NCBI GenBank assembly: GCA_964401455.1
Contig: CAYNYI010000142.1
Coordinates: 1 to 5,967 of the forward strand
DNA: 5,967 nucleotides
Direction: 5' to 3'
Origin: CAYNYI01 sp964401455
Lineage (GTDB): Bacteria; Fibrobacterota; OXYB2-FULL-49-7; CAYNYI01
How positions within the stretch are numbered: position 1 is the first letter of the stretch; each line of letters starts with the position of its first letter. The notes below the pieces were generated by a model. That model was not told the origin of the DNA, made no database searches, and worked only from the letters and a program-made list of their open reading frames with translations. Position numbers and translations under genes: made by a program. Shown in pieces: positions 1 to 5,624 of this stretch.

Positions 1-2113
1 TTCCACTTAAAAACAGATTTTTTTCTGTAGAAAAAACTAGACCACCTGACTCATTCTTTCCCGGACCGGAGTATAATACCCTGACGGTTTCTCCCCTCAG
101 GTTATAGACAATGACAGACATTTCACGCCCCTTGGGAAAACCCCGGACACTCAAATTTACAGAAGGGTTTGCCGGGCGGGGATATATTTCCACTTCCGGA
201 GAAACGGTAAAATCAATATTTACCGAAGCAAGAGACGTATTTCCACCTTCGGTATAACCGGTATCAACTGCCAAAGAGGTACTGAAAACCATATTCGGAG
301 AAACTGTCTCATTCCCGTATGGATCCTGCGCGCTGACTCGGTAATGATAGTCTGTATTTGAAGAGAGACCGGTAACTTCCCATTCAAATTTCCTTGCATA
401 AAAATAATACCTGGATTCCTCATTCTGCCAGGAACCGTCTGCGCCATCCCAACCCCATTCATAGTCAACAGTATTCCCGTATGAAGAGCTGAGACCGTAT
501 TCTATTTTAAATCCGGCGACTTCGGCTTCTTTATCGTCATCTCCGCCGGCAAGCACAATGCAGAATTTCCTCGCGGTTTCATCGGAGGCCTGCTTTGTGT
601 AGATTACATTGAAAACGGGTGAAGTAACATCGGATTGCTTAGATGAACGAAAAGGAGCATAAAGCGGGTCTCCCACATGTACTGCCATCCATCTTTTCCC
701 ATAATAAACGCTGTTATACGAGGCTTCGGCAAAATCCATCCCGAAACCGAGGGCATAAAAAAAGTAATCCCCGAATTGTATTCCCCAGGAACTCGGCTCA
801 GCTACCGCCCCCCCCGTCGCCGTAATATTTCTTCTCAAGGCTTTGGAAGACCATTTCCCGTTAGTTCCCCTTATGCCTACTCCGGAGCCGGAATCCATAT
901 GAAACCCGACAGCCCCTACCTTGAATTTATAGACATCAAAATAGGACCCGTAATTATAATAACCGTAATAGAACATGACATTTCCGTATGGAAATGAAGA
1001 CGGATAATAATCATATAATTTGTCTCCATCAGAAAAACCCGTAGCATCGGAAACAAAAATTGTCTGCCCTGAAGAATAGACCGAATCTACTACGGCGGAA
1101 GAGCTGTAGCCCAGAATCAGCGAATTTTCTGAAAGATCCACTCCTCCGGAAGCTATCGTTCCCGAAACCTCCGGGGTATGCCCGTTTTGACCGATCCCCT
1201 CTGTATGACTGTCAACAACGAGGTCCCAGGGTCCGATCTCCGAACCATAAGCAAAAGGAGAATACCGATCAGAACCGTCAAACCATCTTTTCGCGTTCAC
1301 AAGATGGGAATTGTGCCCCGCATCAGTACCGGCATCCTCATCCCATACCGATATAGAATGATACGGATGAGAAGTGTCACCGTTGAAATTCTGCAGATAC
1401 CTCTCGGCATAGAGCGCTTTATCGACAAGGCTCGCGGAATTCATAAGGGAAACACCATCGAGACGGGTTACCAGATAAATATTCTTGCCCACAGCGTTAC
1501 GGTATTCCATAAAGGTTTGAGGGCTGGAATTATACTTGCTTACATTGTTATACCACTGCGGGCGTATATCAGAAGTACTTACTCCAAGATAGCCTCCGGA
1601 ATTTGAGGTCGGCCTTCCCGTGCTTGCCTCATAACCGCCGAGATAATTTTCCTCGATATCAAAGAGCCACTGGTCCAGGCTCCTGGTTGAATGCCCATAG
1701 CTTCCGTCAGGCCAGATAGGGTGGTCCGCATCATCGAAATATGTCTTGACTGTGAGTGGGACCCCGTAACACACGCAGATATAGTATATTTTGTCTTTAA
1801 ATTGAACGGACCCGTCATACGATTCAAGCTTTTGATACACCTTTGTAAGGATGCTGTCATAAAAAACCGAATAATCCATATAACTCTGAGATTTCATAAA
1901 TTCGGTTTCAGCATGATGAACACCCAGAAGATTTTGGGAAGGAACTCCTCTGCGCAAAGCATAATATTCCGCAAGGTCTTTTGAGTCCGACTGCCCGTTT
2001 CCGTCATCGTCCGTCCAGTCCAGACTATATAACACAAGTACATTTTCCGGCCCGACCGAAGCCGGGAAAGCCGAAGCGTAAATAAAAAAAACAAGGATTA
2101 AAAGAAATCTCAT
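1..2113 (-). CDS. Secreted TIGR03790-family protein with FN3 and FlgD-like C-terminal domains (3' end off the window)
   Basis: The frame is open from the ATG at 2113 to the left edge: 704 codons without a stop, so the C-terminus is missing. Function is unknown. The N-terminus is a Sec signal peptide (hydrophobic residues 3-12, likely cut near ASA-15 or FPA-18). The TIGR03790 core follows: an ENVLVLYS strand (23-30), YYALRRGVPSQNLLG (50-64), CYGVPLTV (about 120-127), LVTRLDG (214-220), the hallmark TATGGAVAEP (431-440) and HVGDPLYAP (near 479-487). An EF-hand-like loop (35-46) and a Tyr-rich stretch (367-395) are inserted. Residues about 499-613 are a fibronectin type III domain (VTGLSSNTDYHYRVSAQD). 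Residues about 645-704 resemble the FlgD-like/sorting-type beta domain (VIVYNLRGETVRVL). The start is supported by GGAG eight bases upstream. As I recall, the family co-occurs with exosortase genomes; no exosortase is visible here. The family call is firm; the role is not known. Confidence 0.87.
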   Translation of the reverse strand, partial: MRFLLILVFFIYASAFPASVGPENVLVLYSLDWTDDDGNGQSDSKDLAEYYALRRGVPSQNLLGVHHAETEFMKSQSYMDYSVFYDSILTKVYQKLESYDGSVQFKDKIYYICVCYGVPLTVKTYFDDADHPIWPDGSYGHSTRSLDQWLFDIEENYLGGYEASTGRPTSNSGGYLGVSTSDIRPQWYNNVSKYNSSPQTFMEYRNAVGKNIYLVTRLDGVSLMNSASLVDKALYAERYLQNFNGDTSHPYHSISVWDEDAGTDAGHNSHLVNAKRWFDGSDRYSPFAYGSEIGPWDLVVDSHTEGIGQNGHTPEVSGTIASGGVDLSENSLILGYSSSAVVDSVYSSGQTIFVSDATGFSDGDKLYDYYPSSFPYGNVMFYYGYYNYGSYFDVYKFKVGAVGFHMDSGSGVGIRGTNGKWSSKALRRNITATGGAVAEPSSWGIQFGDYFFYALGFGMDFAEASYNSVYYGKRWMAVHVGDPLYAPFRSSKQSDVTSPVFNVIYTKQASDETARKFCIVLAGGDDDKEAEVAGFKIEYGLSSSYGNTVDYEWGWDGADGSWQNEESRYYFYARKFEWEVTGLSSNTDYHYRVSAQDPYGNETVSPNMVFSTSLAVDTGYTEGGNTSLASVNIDFTVSPEVEIYPRPANPSVNLSVRGFPKGREMSVIVYNLRGETVRVLYSGPGKNESGGLVFSTEKNLFLSG

Positions 2114-2121
2114 GGGCAACA

Positions 2122-2125
2122 CTCC
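2122..2125 (-). promoter_or_regulatory. Ribosome binding site of the TIGR03790-family gene
   Basis: Read on the minus strand, GGAG stands eight bases before the ATG at 2113. This is good Shine-Dalgarno spacing and fixes the start of the secreted protein just before its signal peptide. Confidence 0.7.
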
Positions 2126-2150
2126 GGAAAAAAAGTATTTACAACCATAA

Positions 2151-2179
2151 CCTATAAACATTAATTTATATTAATTCAA
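2151..2179 (-). promoter_or_regulatory. Candidate sigma-70-type promoter for the TIGR03790-family gene
   Basis: On the minus strand, TTGAAT (2179-2174) and TATAGG (2156-2151) are separated by exactly 17 bases. Each hexamer matches the sigma-70 consensus at four of six positions. Transcription would begin near 2144, leaving a leader of about 30 nt that carries the GGAG ribosome binding site. The region is AT-rich, so chance matches are common. Promoter consensus also differs in some FCB lineages, so this is a candidate only. Confidence 0.4.
2160..2175. promoter_or_regulatory. Candidate TetR operator: 16-bp palindrome ATTAAT-TTAT-ATTAAT
   Basis: Two ATTAAT arms flank a 4-bp centre, giving 14 of 16 symmetric positions. 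It lies in the divergent region between the TIGR03790-family gene and the TetR-family gene, inside the spacer of the candidate minus-strand promoter. TetR-type repressors usually bind palindromes of this size beside their own gene, so position and symmetry both fit an operator. Each arm is itself self-complementary and the DNA is AT-rich, so chance is a real alternative. Confidence 0.35.
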
Positions 2180-2240
2180 AGATTTTTCAAACAATCTTCC
2201 AGAATTTATCTTGCAAATTGGCAGATGTAAATCCGCAAAA

Positions 2241-2245
2241 GAGGG
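2241..2245 (+). promoter_or_regulatory. Ribosome binding site that decides the tetR-like start
   Basis: GAGGG stands seven bases before the GTG at 2253. The competing upstream TTG at 2211 has only AT-rich sequence before it. This favours the 195-residue form, which begins a few residues before the first helix of the DNA-binding domain, as is usual in the family. Confidence 0.6.
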
Positions 2246-2252
2246 TCGGCAG

Positions 2253-2840
2253 GTGACAAATCCCACAGAAAAACAAAAAGAGATAATCAATTGCGCCATA
2301 GATTTAATCGCTTCAAACGGCTTCAAGAATTTAACAATAAAAAAGATATCTTCTTCGATCGGAGTTTCCGAACCGGCTATTTACCGTCATTTTAAAAGCA
2401 AAACAGAAATCCTCACCGGAATTCTTTCAGATTTCAGGGAAAAAGTTGAAAAATCCACATTAGATAATGCACAGTTTAATAGCCTAAAAGCAATCGAAAA
2501 GATTGAATCCCTTGTAAAAACTCATTTTACCATATTCTCTGAACACCCGGAATACACAGCCATACTGTTTGCCGAAGAATTTTTCCGGGGCGACCCTGAA
2601 ATAGGATCGACAGTATCGGAAATACTAAAGAGAAACCAGGCCACTATTATCCAAATAATTGAAAGCGGGCAATCCGGGAGACATATAAGAAAAGATATCC
2701 CCGCTCTTCATCTTTCAACATTGATAATGGGATCTCTCAGACTTACAGTAACAAGATGGAGGATGTCCGGGCATAAGGATGATCTGGTAAAGGCCGGTAA
2801 TGAAATATGGGAAGCACTTAGAAAAATGATTACAGGGTGA
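2253..2840 (+). CDS. TetR/AcrR-family transcriptional regulator
   Basis: A 195-residue protein of normal length for the family. Residues 6-54 form the N-terminal DNA-binding domain: KQKEIINCAIDLIASNGF (helix 1), then the helix-turn-helix TIKKISSSIGVSEPAIYRHF (28-47) with the typical F-K-S-K-T-E-I-L following. The rest is the all-helical ligand-binding and dimer domain, whose inducer cannot be read from sequence. I start at the GTG at 2253 because GAGGG lies seven bases before it. A TTG at 2211 in the same frame would add 14 residues but has no Shine-Dalgarno. The gene is divergent from the TIGR03790-family gene and shares its upstream region, so it probably represses that gene, itself or both. 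It converges on the hydrolase gene with a 2-bp gap. The family call is firm; the target is inferred. Confidence 0.93.
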   Translation: MTNPTEKQKEIINCAIDLIASNGFKNLTIKKISSSIGVSEPAIYRHFKSKTEILTGILSDFREKVEKSTLDNAQFNSLKAIEKIESLVKTHFTIFSEHPEYTAILFAEEFFRGDPEIGSTVSEILKRNQATIIQIIESGQSGRHIRKDIPALHLSTLIMGSLRLTVTRWRMSGHKDDLVKAGNEIWEALRKMITG

Positions 2841-2842
2841 AT

Positions 2843-3595
2843 TTACAAAAAATCCGAAAACCAGTTTACAGCCGCTTTCCCAAGCAGTGCCGCTGAATTG
2901 CTGAAAACATGTCCCTCCCCTTCTATTTTTTCCAGCCGGGACCCTTCAGGTAAAAGCTTAACCGCTGAAGCGGAATTGTCAATAGGAACACTGCTGTCCT
3001 CCGTGCCGTGATATATCAAAACCGGGCATCTCACATTTCCGCAAAGAGCGGCCTGGTCCACATTCGTCCTGTCCTCCTGCATCCTGCGGTCGATCCGGTA
3101 CTCTTTTCTTATGACATCATCAGTCCGATAATACAAAAAGAATCCCTTTTCTTCGGCTTCTTTCAATTGCCAGGGCGAGAACCGGTCCTCCCAGGAATAT
3201 CTTATTTTATCGGTAACAGGCGCCAGCAGCATCATGGCCCTGACACGGGAACCGGCGCTTTTCAGAGAAACCAGTCCTCCAAGACTGAATCCTAAAAGGA
3301 AATAGTCATCAAAACCTTTGTCTGAAATAAATTCTGTTATGCGGCTGAGGTCTTCTACTTCTTTATCCACAGAAAGCGAGTCGTCCCCGCTTTCTCCGCT
3401 GCCTGCAAAATCAAAACGTATTACCGGAAAACCGGCATCGGACAAATCACCGGCAATCCGGTCAAACAGTCCGCTTTCGTGCTTGTCACCCGTAAACCCG
3501 TGCGACATTATGACCGGAATTTTTTTTTTGGATGGATTATAAAGACAGGAGAGCTTTATACCGCGCCTATTGCCGAGAAGAAACTGCTCTTCCAT
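2843..3595 (-). CDS. Alpha/beta hydrolase (serine esterase/acyl-peptidase-like), cytoplasmic
   Basis: A complete 250-residue single-domain alpha/beta hydrolase with no signal peptide. It has the oxyanion-hole motif SHGFTG (31-36), the strand VIRFDFAGSGES (58-69), the nucleophile elbow G-F-S-L-G-G with Ser104, the acid in YHGTEDSSVP (Asp200) and the base in GEGHVFS (His229). The full Ser-Asp-His triad is present, so it should be active on an ester, thioester or similar bond; the substrate cannot be read from sequence. The architecture recalls YqkD/FrsA-like and serine aminopeptidase S33 relatives. A cap segment rich in charged and aromatic residues lies at about 130-180. It is the second gene of a unit, six bases after the barrel protein's stop, with only a weak GAAAG upstream, so translational coupling is likely. 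A run of ten A bases encodes K23-I26. Confidence 0.92.
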   Translation of the reverse strand: MEEQFLLGNRRGIKLSCLYNPSKKKIPVIMSHGFTGDKHESGLFDRIAGDLSDAGFPVIRFDFAGSGESGDDSLSVDKEVEDLSRITEFISDKGFDDYFLLGFSLGGLVSLKSAGSRVRAMMLLAPVTDKIRYSWEDRFSPWQLKEAEEKGFFLYYRTDDVIRKEYRIDRRMQEDRTNVDQAALCGNVRCPVLIYHGTEDSSVPIDNSASAVKLLPEGSRLEKIEGEGHVFSNSAALLGKAAVNWFSDFL

Positions 3596-3601
3596 ATAAA
3601 T

Positions 3602-4405
3602 TCAGAAACTTTCAAGATAAACAAGGCGAAGCTCACGTGACCAGTTACCGGCCCCGTTTCCGGAATTTCCGATGAGGTCCTTGAAATCGATCTCGATTGT
3701 AAAGATTTGACTGAGCGTCCACCTTACACCGGCATTCAGATAACCGCAGAAAAACGCGCCCACTTCAGGGTTATCGTTAACGGCGAAATCATATTCTGTA
3801 ACAAGGGCAATTTCTTCATTTATACTCTTATCAATACCAATATTGAAATTCCACGGGGTGGCTTCATCCTCCGGATACTCCTCAGTCCAGTACACCTCCG
3901 CGCCGCTGTTATAGTTGGCTCCGCCATGGAAACCTATGGGGTAATTAAGCAGCAGATAACTCTTTGAGATCGCCGCGAAAAAGCCTTTGGACTTATACCT
4001 GTAGCGGCCGGATTCAGCATCCCACTTTCCGGAACCCTGATTGTCAAAACCAAGAGCCAGCGCCGGAAGAAAATAATTTTCTTCTATGAGTCTGTATTTT
4101 ACAAGCACACCGGGGAATTTCTGAAACTCAACATCCCCTTCTCCGATAATATTATCCCCCCCGAAAGAAAGACTGATACTGAAACGGTCCCATATTCCCA
4201 CAGACATCCCGAATATCAACCCACCGCCCGGAATAGCTTTCATCTCAACATCGTAATATGCACGAGGAAGAAGACCGGCCGTATGCGAATCAATAAGTTT
4301 CCTTGGCGGAATTCCATAATCAGCGTAGGTTATGGCAAGCCTGTTGCCGGAAGTCTGAGCTAAAAGCGGAATCGCGACCAGACACAGAATACAAATAATT
4401 CTCAT
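3602..4405 (-). CDS. Outer-membrane beta-barrel protein, YjbH-like family of unknown function
   Basis: A 267-residue exported protein. The signal peptide covers residues 1-16 (cut after LLA-16, before Gln17). The mature chain is built of amphipathic strands with alternating hydrophobic residues: YYDVEMKAIPGGGLIFGMSV (50-69), RFSISLSFGGDNIIG (74-88), PGVLVKYRLIEE (98-109), FFAAISKSYLLL (142-153), IGFHGGANY (157-165), NIGIDKSINEEIALVTEYD (188-206) and GYLNAGVRWTLS (221-232). It ends ELRLVYLESF, whose terminal Phe and alternating pattern match the outer-membrane assembly (BamA) signal. From memory it resembles short proteins called YjbH-domain in FCB-group genomes, with shared SVGxxDRF, KYRLIEE and DKSIN-type blocks. 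Barrel nature is well supported; the function is unknown. An AGAGG stands ten bases before the ATG. It is the first gene of the pair with the hydrolase. Confidence 0.83.
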   Translation of the reverse strand: MRIICILCLVAIPLLAQTSGNRLAITYADYGIPPRKLIDSHTAGLLPRAYYDVEMKAIPGGGLIFGMSVGIWDRFSISLSFGGDNIIGEGDVEFQKFPGVLVKYRLIEENYFLPALALGFDNQGSGKWDAESGRYRYKSKGFFAAISKSYLLLNYPIGFHGGANYNSGAEVYWTEEYPEDEATPWNFNIGIDKSINEEIALVTEYDFAVNDNPEVGAFFCGYLNAGVRWTLSQIFTIEIDFKDLIGNSGNGAGNWSRELRLVYLESF

Positions 4406-4415
4406 AATTGATCAG

Positions 4416-4431
4416 CCTCTGTTTAAACAGA
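4416..4431 (-). promoter_or_regulatory. Ribosome binding site of the barrel gene overlapped by a perfect 14-bp palindrome
   Basis: The palindrome TCTGTTTAAACAGA occupies 4418-4431. Its last three bases (minus-strand reading) are also the first bases of AGAGG (4420-4416), the ribosome binding site ten bases before the ATG at 4405. In mRNA the arms could pair as a short 5-bp hairpin that covers part of the site; in DNA it could be an operator. A second CAGAGG copy (4442-4437) lies exactly 21 bp from the first (4421-4416). Confidence 0.4.
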
Positions 4432-4483
4432 AAAAACCTCTGAGCCGGCGCATCACAAATAAATATAATCACGCCTATTTATA

Positions 4484-4512
4484 TATATAAAAAATTTCAG
4501 TCTGTAAAGCAA
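4484..4512 (-). promoter_or_regulatory. Weak candidate promoter for the barrel protein-hydrolase unit
   Basis: On the minus strand, TTGCTT (4512-4507) and TATATA (4489-4484) are 17 bases apart, with three and four consensus matches respectively. Transcription would start near 4477, leaving a leader of about 70 nt that includes the palindrome and the ribosome binding site. The surrounding TA-rich DNA offers other -10-like hexamers, so the exact site is uncertain. Confidence 0.25.
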
Positions 4513-4731
4513 TAAAATAAAATCAATTACGGCAATCGAATAATCCACATTCTAAGAATATCTTTTAACCTAAACAATTTACTGAGCCTTATAAAGAAAT
4601 ATTATAGGCACTTTTGCCGACGGTAATTTTATTTTTTTTATAACTTCTTTTTTTTTATTGCACTTAGATAAATATATATTTTAGATTTATACTCTGTTTT
4701 TAAGAAAAGTGTCAGGGCAATACTAAATATA

Positions 4732-5619
4732 ATGAGAATACTCTTACCTAATCATAAGATACTATCGGCGGTAGCGGATTTCATTTTCAGGGTACTAAGC
4801 ATCCGATATGCCGCGTCTGTTTTTGCCATATTCATGGTTGCAAATATATTATTCTTTGCGACTGATTTCCTGAACGGTAAAATACTTGAATCCGAAATCA
4901 GCCGCAACCAAGACCTCCGTGAGACATGCTTCACAATTGATTCCGCAGGTTCTGTTATAAAAGAGAATAATGAAACAGCGTTCGGATGGAATGATATGCT
5001 GCATTTCAGTATGAACTCTGAACCTATATCACGCGATGTAAAAGAAGTGGGTATCGGGGGTACAGACTTTTACGGAACCGGGGAGCTGCCGCCGTCAAAT
5101 CCAGCGCTCATAACAGAGTACAAACTGGACAAATCTCTAAGGCAGCTGGAACTTCTGATTGAAGACACAGACTATATGGAAGAACGTCTCAAAGTAAAAC
5201 TGAACGGTATAGCACACATGCCCTACGGCAACCCTACCCGCGGGCGGATATTATCCGGATTCGGAATGAGATTCCACCCAATACTCGGCTTTAGAAGAAT
5301 GCATAACGGCATAGACATAAAAAACCGCAGGGGCACTCCAATACAGGCTGCGGCAGCAGGAATTTGTAAAAGAACGGTCTCAGATTCTTTTGGCAAGCTG
5401 GTAATCATAAATCACGGCAATGGATACAAGACCATATATGCACACCTAAATAAAATAGCCATTAAAAACAATCAACGCGTAAAAAGAGGCGATATAATAG
5501 GCTATATGGGATCTACAGGTCTTTCGCTAGGGCCGCATCTTCATTACGAAGTTCGTAAACACAACAGACCTAGAAATCCGGAAGACTACATTTTACCGGA
5601 ACAGTACTGCGTAGATTAA
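4732..5619 (+). CDS. Membrane-anchored M23 (LytM-type) metallopeptidase
   Basis: A 295-residue peptidoglycan endopeptidase of the type that cuts peptide cross-links. Residues 1-25 are basic and cytoplasmic. One transmembrane helix spans about 26-44 (an uncleaved anchor), so the enzyme faces the periplasm. Residues 50-130 are a poorly conserved region with VGIGGTDF (106-113). Residues about 130-158 form a helical, possibly coiled segment (KSLRQLELLIED). The peptidase domain covers 170-285: SGFGMRFHPILG, zinc ligands His191 and Asp195 in HNGID, catalytic His238 in YAHLN, and PHLHYE with His269 (catalytic) and His271 (zinc). All key residues are intact, so it should be active, unlike the degenerate EnvC/NlpD type. 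The start lies at the head of the basic region before the helix; AGGG stands 14 bases upstream, a loose spacing. It converges on the MinD-like gene with a 5-bp gap. Confidence 0.93.
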   Translation: MRILLPNHKILSAVADFIFRVLSIRYAASVFAIFMVANILFFATDFLNGKILESEISRNQDLRETCFTIDSAGSVIKENNETAFGWNDMLHFSMNSEPISRDVKEVGIGGTDFYGTGELPPSNPALITEYKLDKSLRQLELLIEDTDYMEERLKVKLNGIAHMPYGNPTRGRILSGFGMRFHPILGFRRMHNGIDIKNRRGTPIQAAAAGICKRTVSDSFGKLVIINHGNGYKTIYAHLNKIAIKNNQRVKRGDIIGYMGSTGLSLGPHLHYEVRKHNRPRNPEDYILPEQYCVD

Positions 5620-5624
5620 AAAAT

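Larger units (their letters stand above)
4406..4731. other. AT-rich divergent intergenic region (326 bp) between the barrel gene and the M23 peptidase gene
   Basis: I see no coding sequence or RNA gene here. It must carry promoters for both flanking genes. It holds the palindrome and CAGAGG repeats near 4416-4442, an alternating TA run near 4478-4490, a 4-bp-stem hairpin (GGCA-CTTT-TGCC, 4607-4618), and T8 (4632-4639) and T9 (4648-4656) tracts that should bend the DNA upstream of the M23 gene. For the M23 gene, TATACT (4688-4693) is a fair -10 with only a poor -35 upstream (TTAGAT, 4664-4669). Confidence 0.6.

Noticed and set aside
13..28. Inverted repeat ACAGA-T6-TCTGT at the left edge
   Set aside because: It lies inside the coding frame and has a 5-bp stem; chance is the simplest explanation.
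677..1606. Plus-strand open frames of 98 to 142 residues opposite the secreted-protein gene (677-997, 1060-1356, 1178-1606)
   Set aside because: They are antisense to a minus-strand frame with clear family motifs, have Pro/Arg-rich low-quality translations and no ribosome binding sites, so they are shadows.
2211..2252. TTG at 2211 as the start of the TetR-family gene
   Set aside because: No Shine-Dalgarno precedes it, while GAGGG is well placed before the GTG at 2253, and the extra 14 residues are not typical of the family.
3008..3542. Plus-strand frames opposite the hydrolase gene
   Set aside because: They are antisense shadows of a gene with an intact catalytic triad and show no recognisable domain.
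4358..4405. Lipoprotein signal in the barrel protein (Cys5, Cys8)
   Set aside because: The cysteines lie within the hydrophobic core rather than after a lipobox; LLA before Gln17 fits ordinary signal peptidase cleavage.
4607..4618. Hairpin GGCA-CTTT-TGCC as a transcription terminator
   Set aside because: The stem is only 4 bp, the T run begins several bases further on, and no plus-strand gene ends upstream of it.
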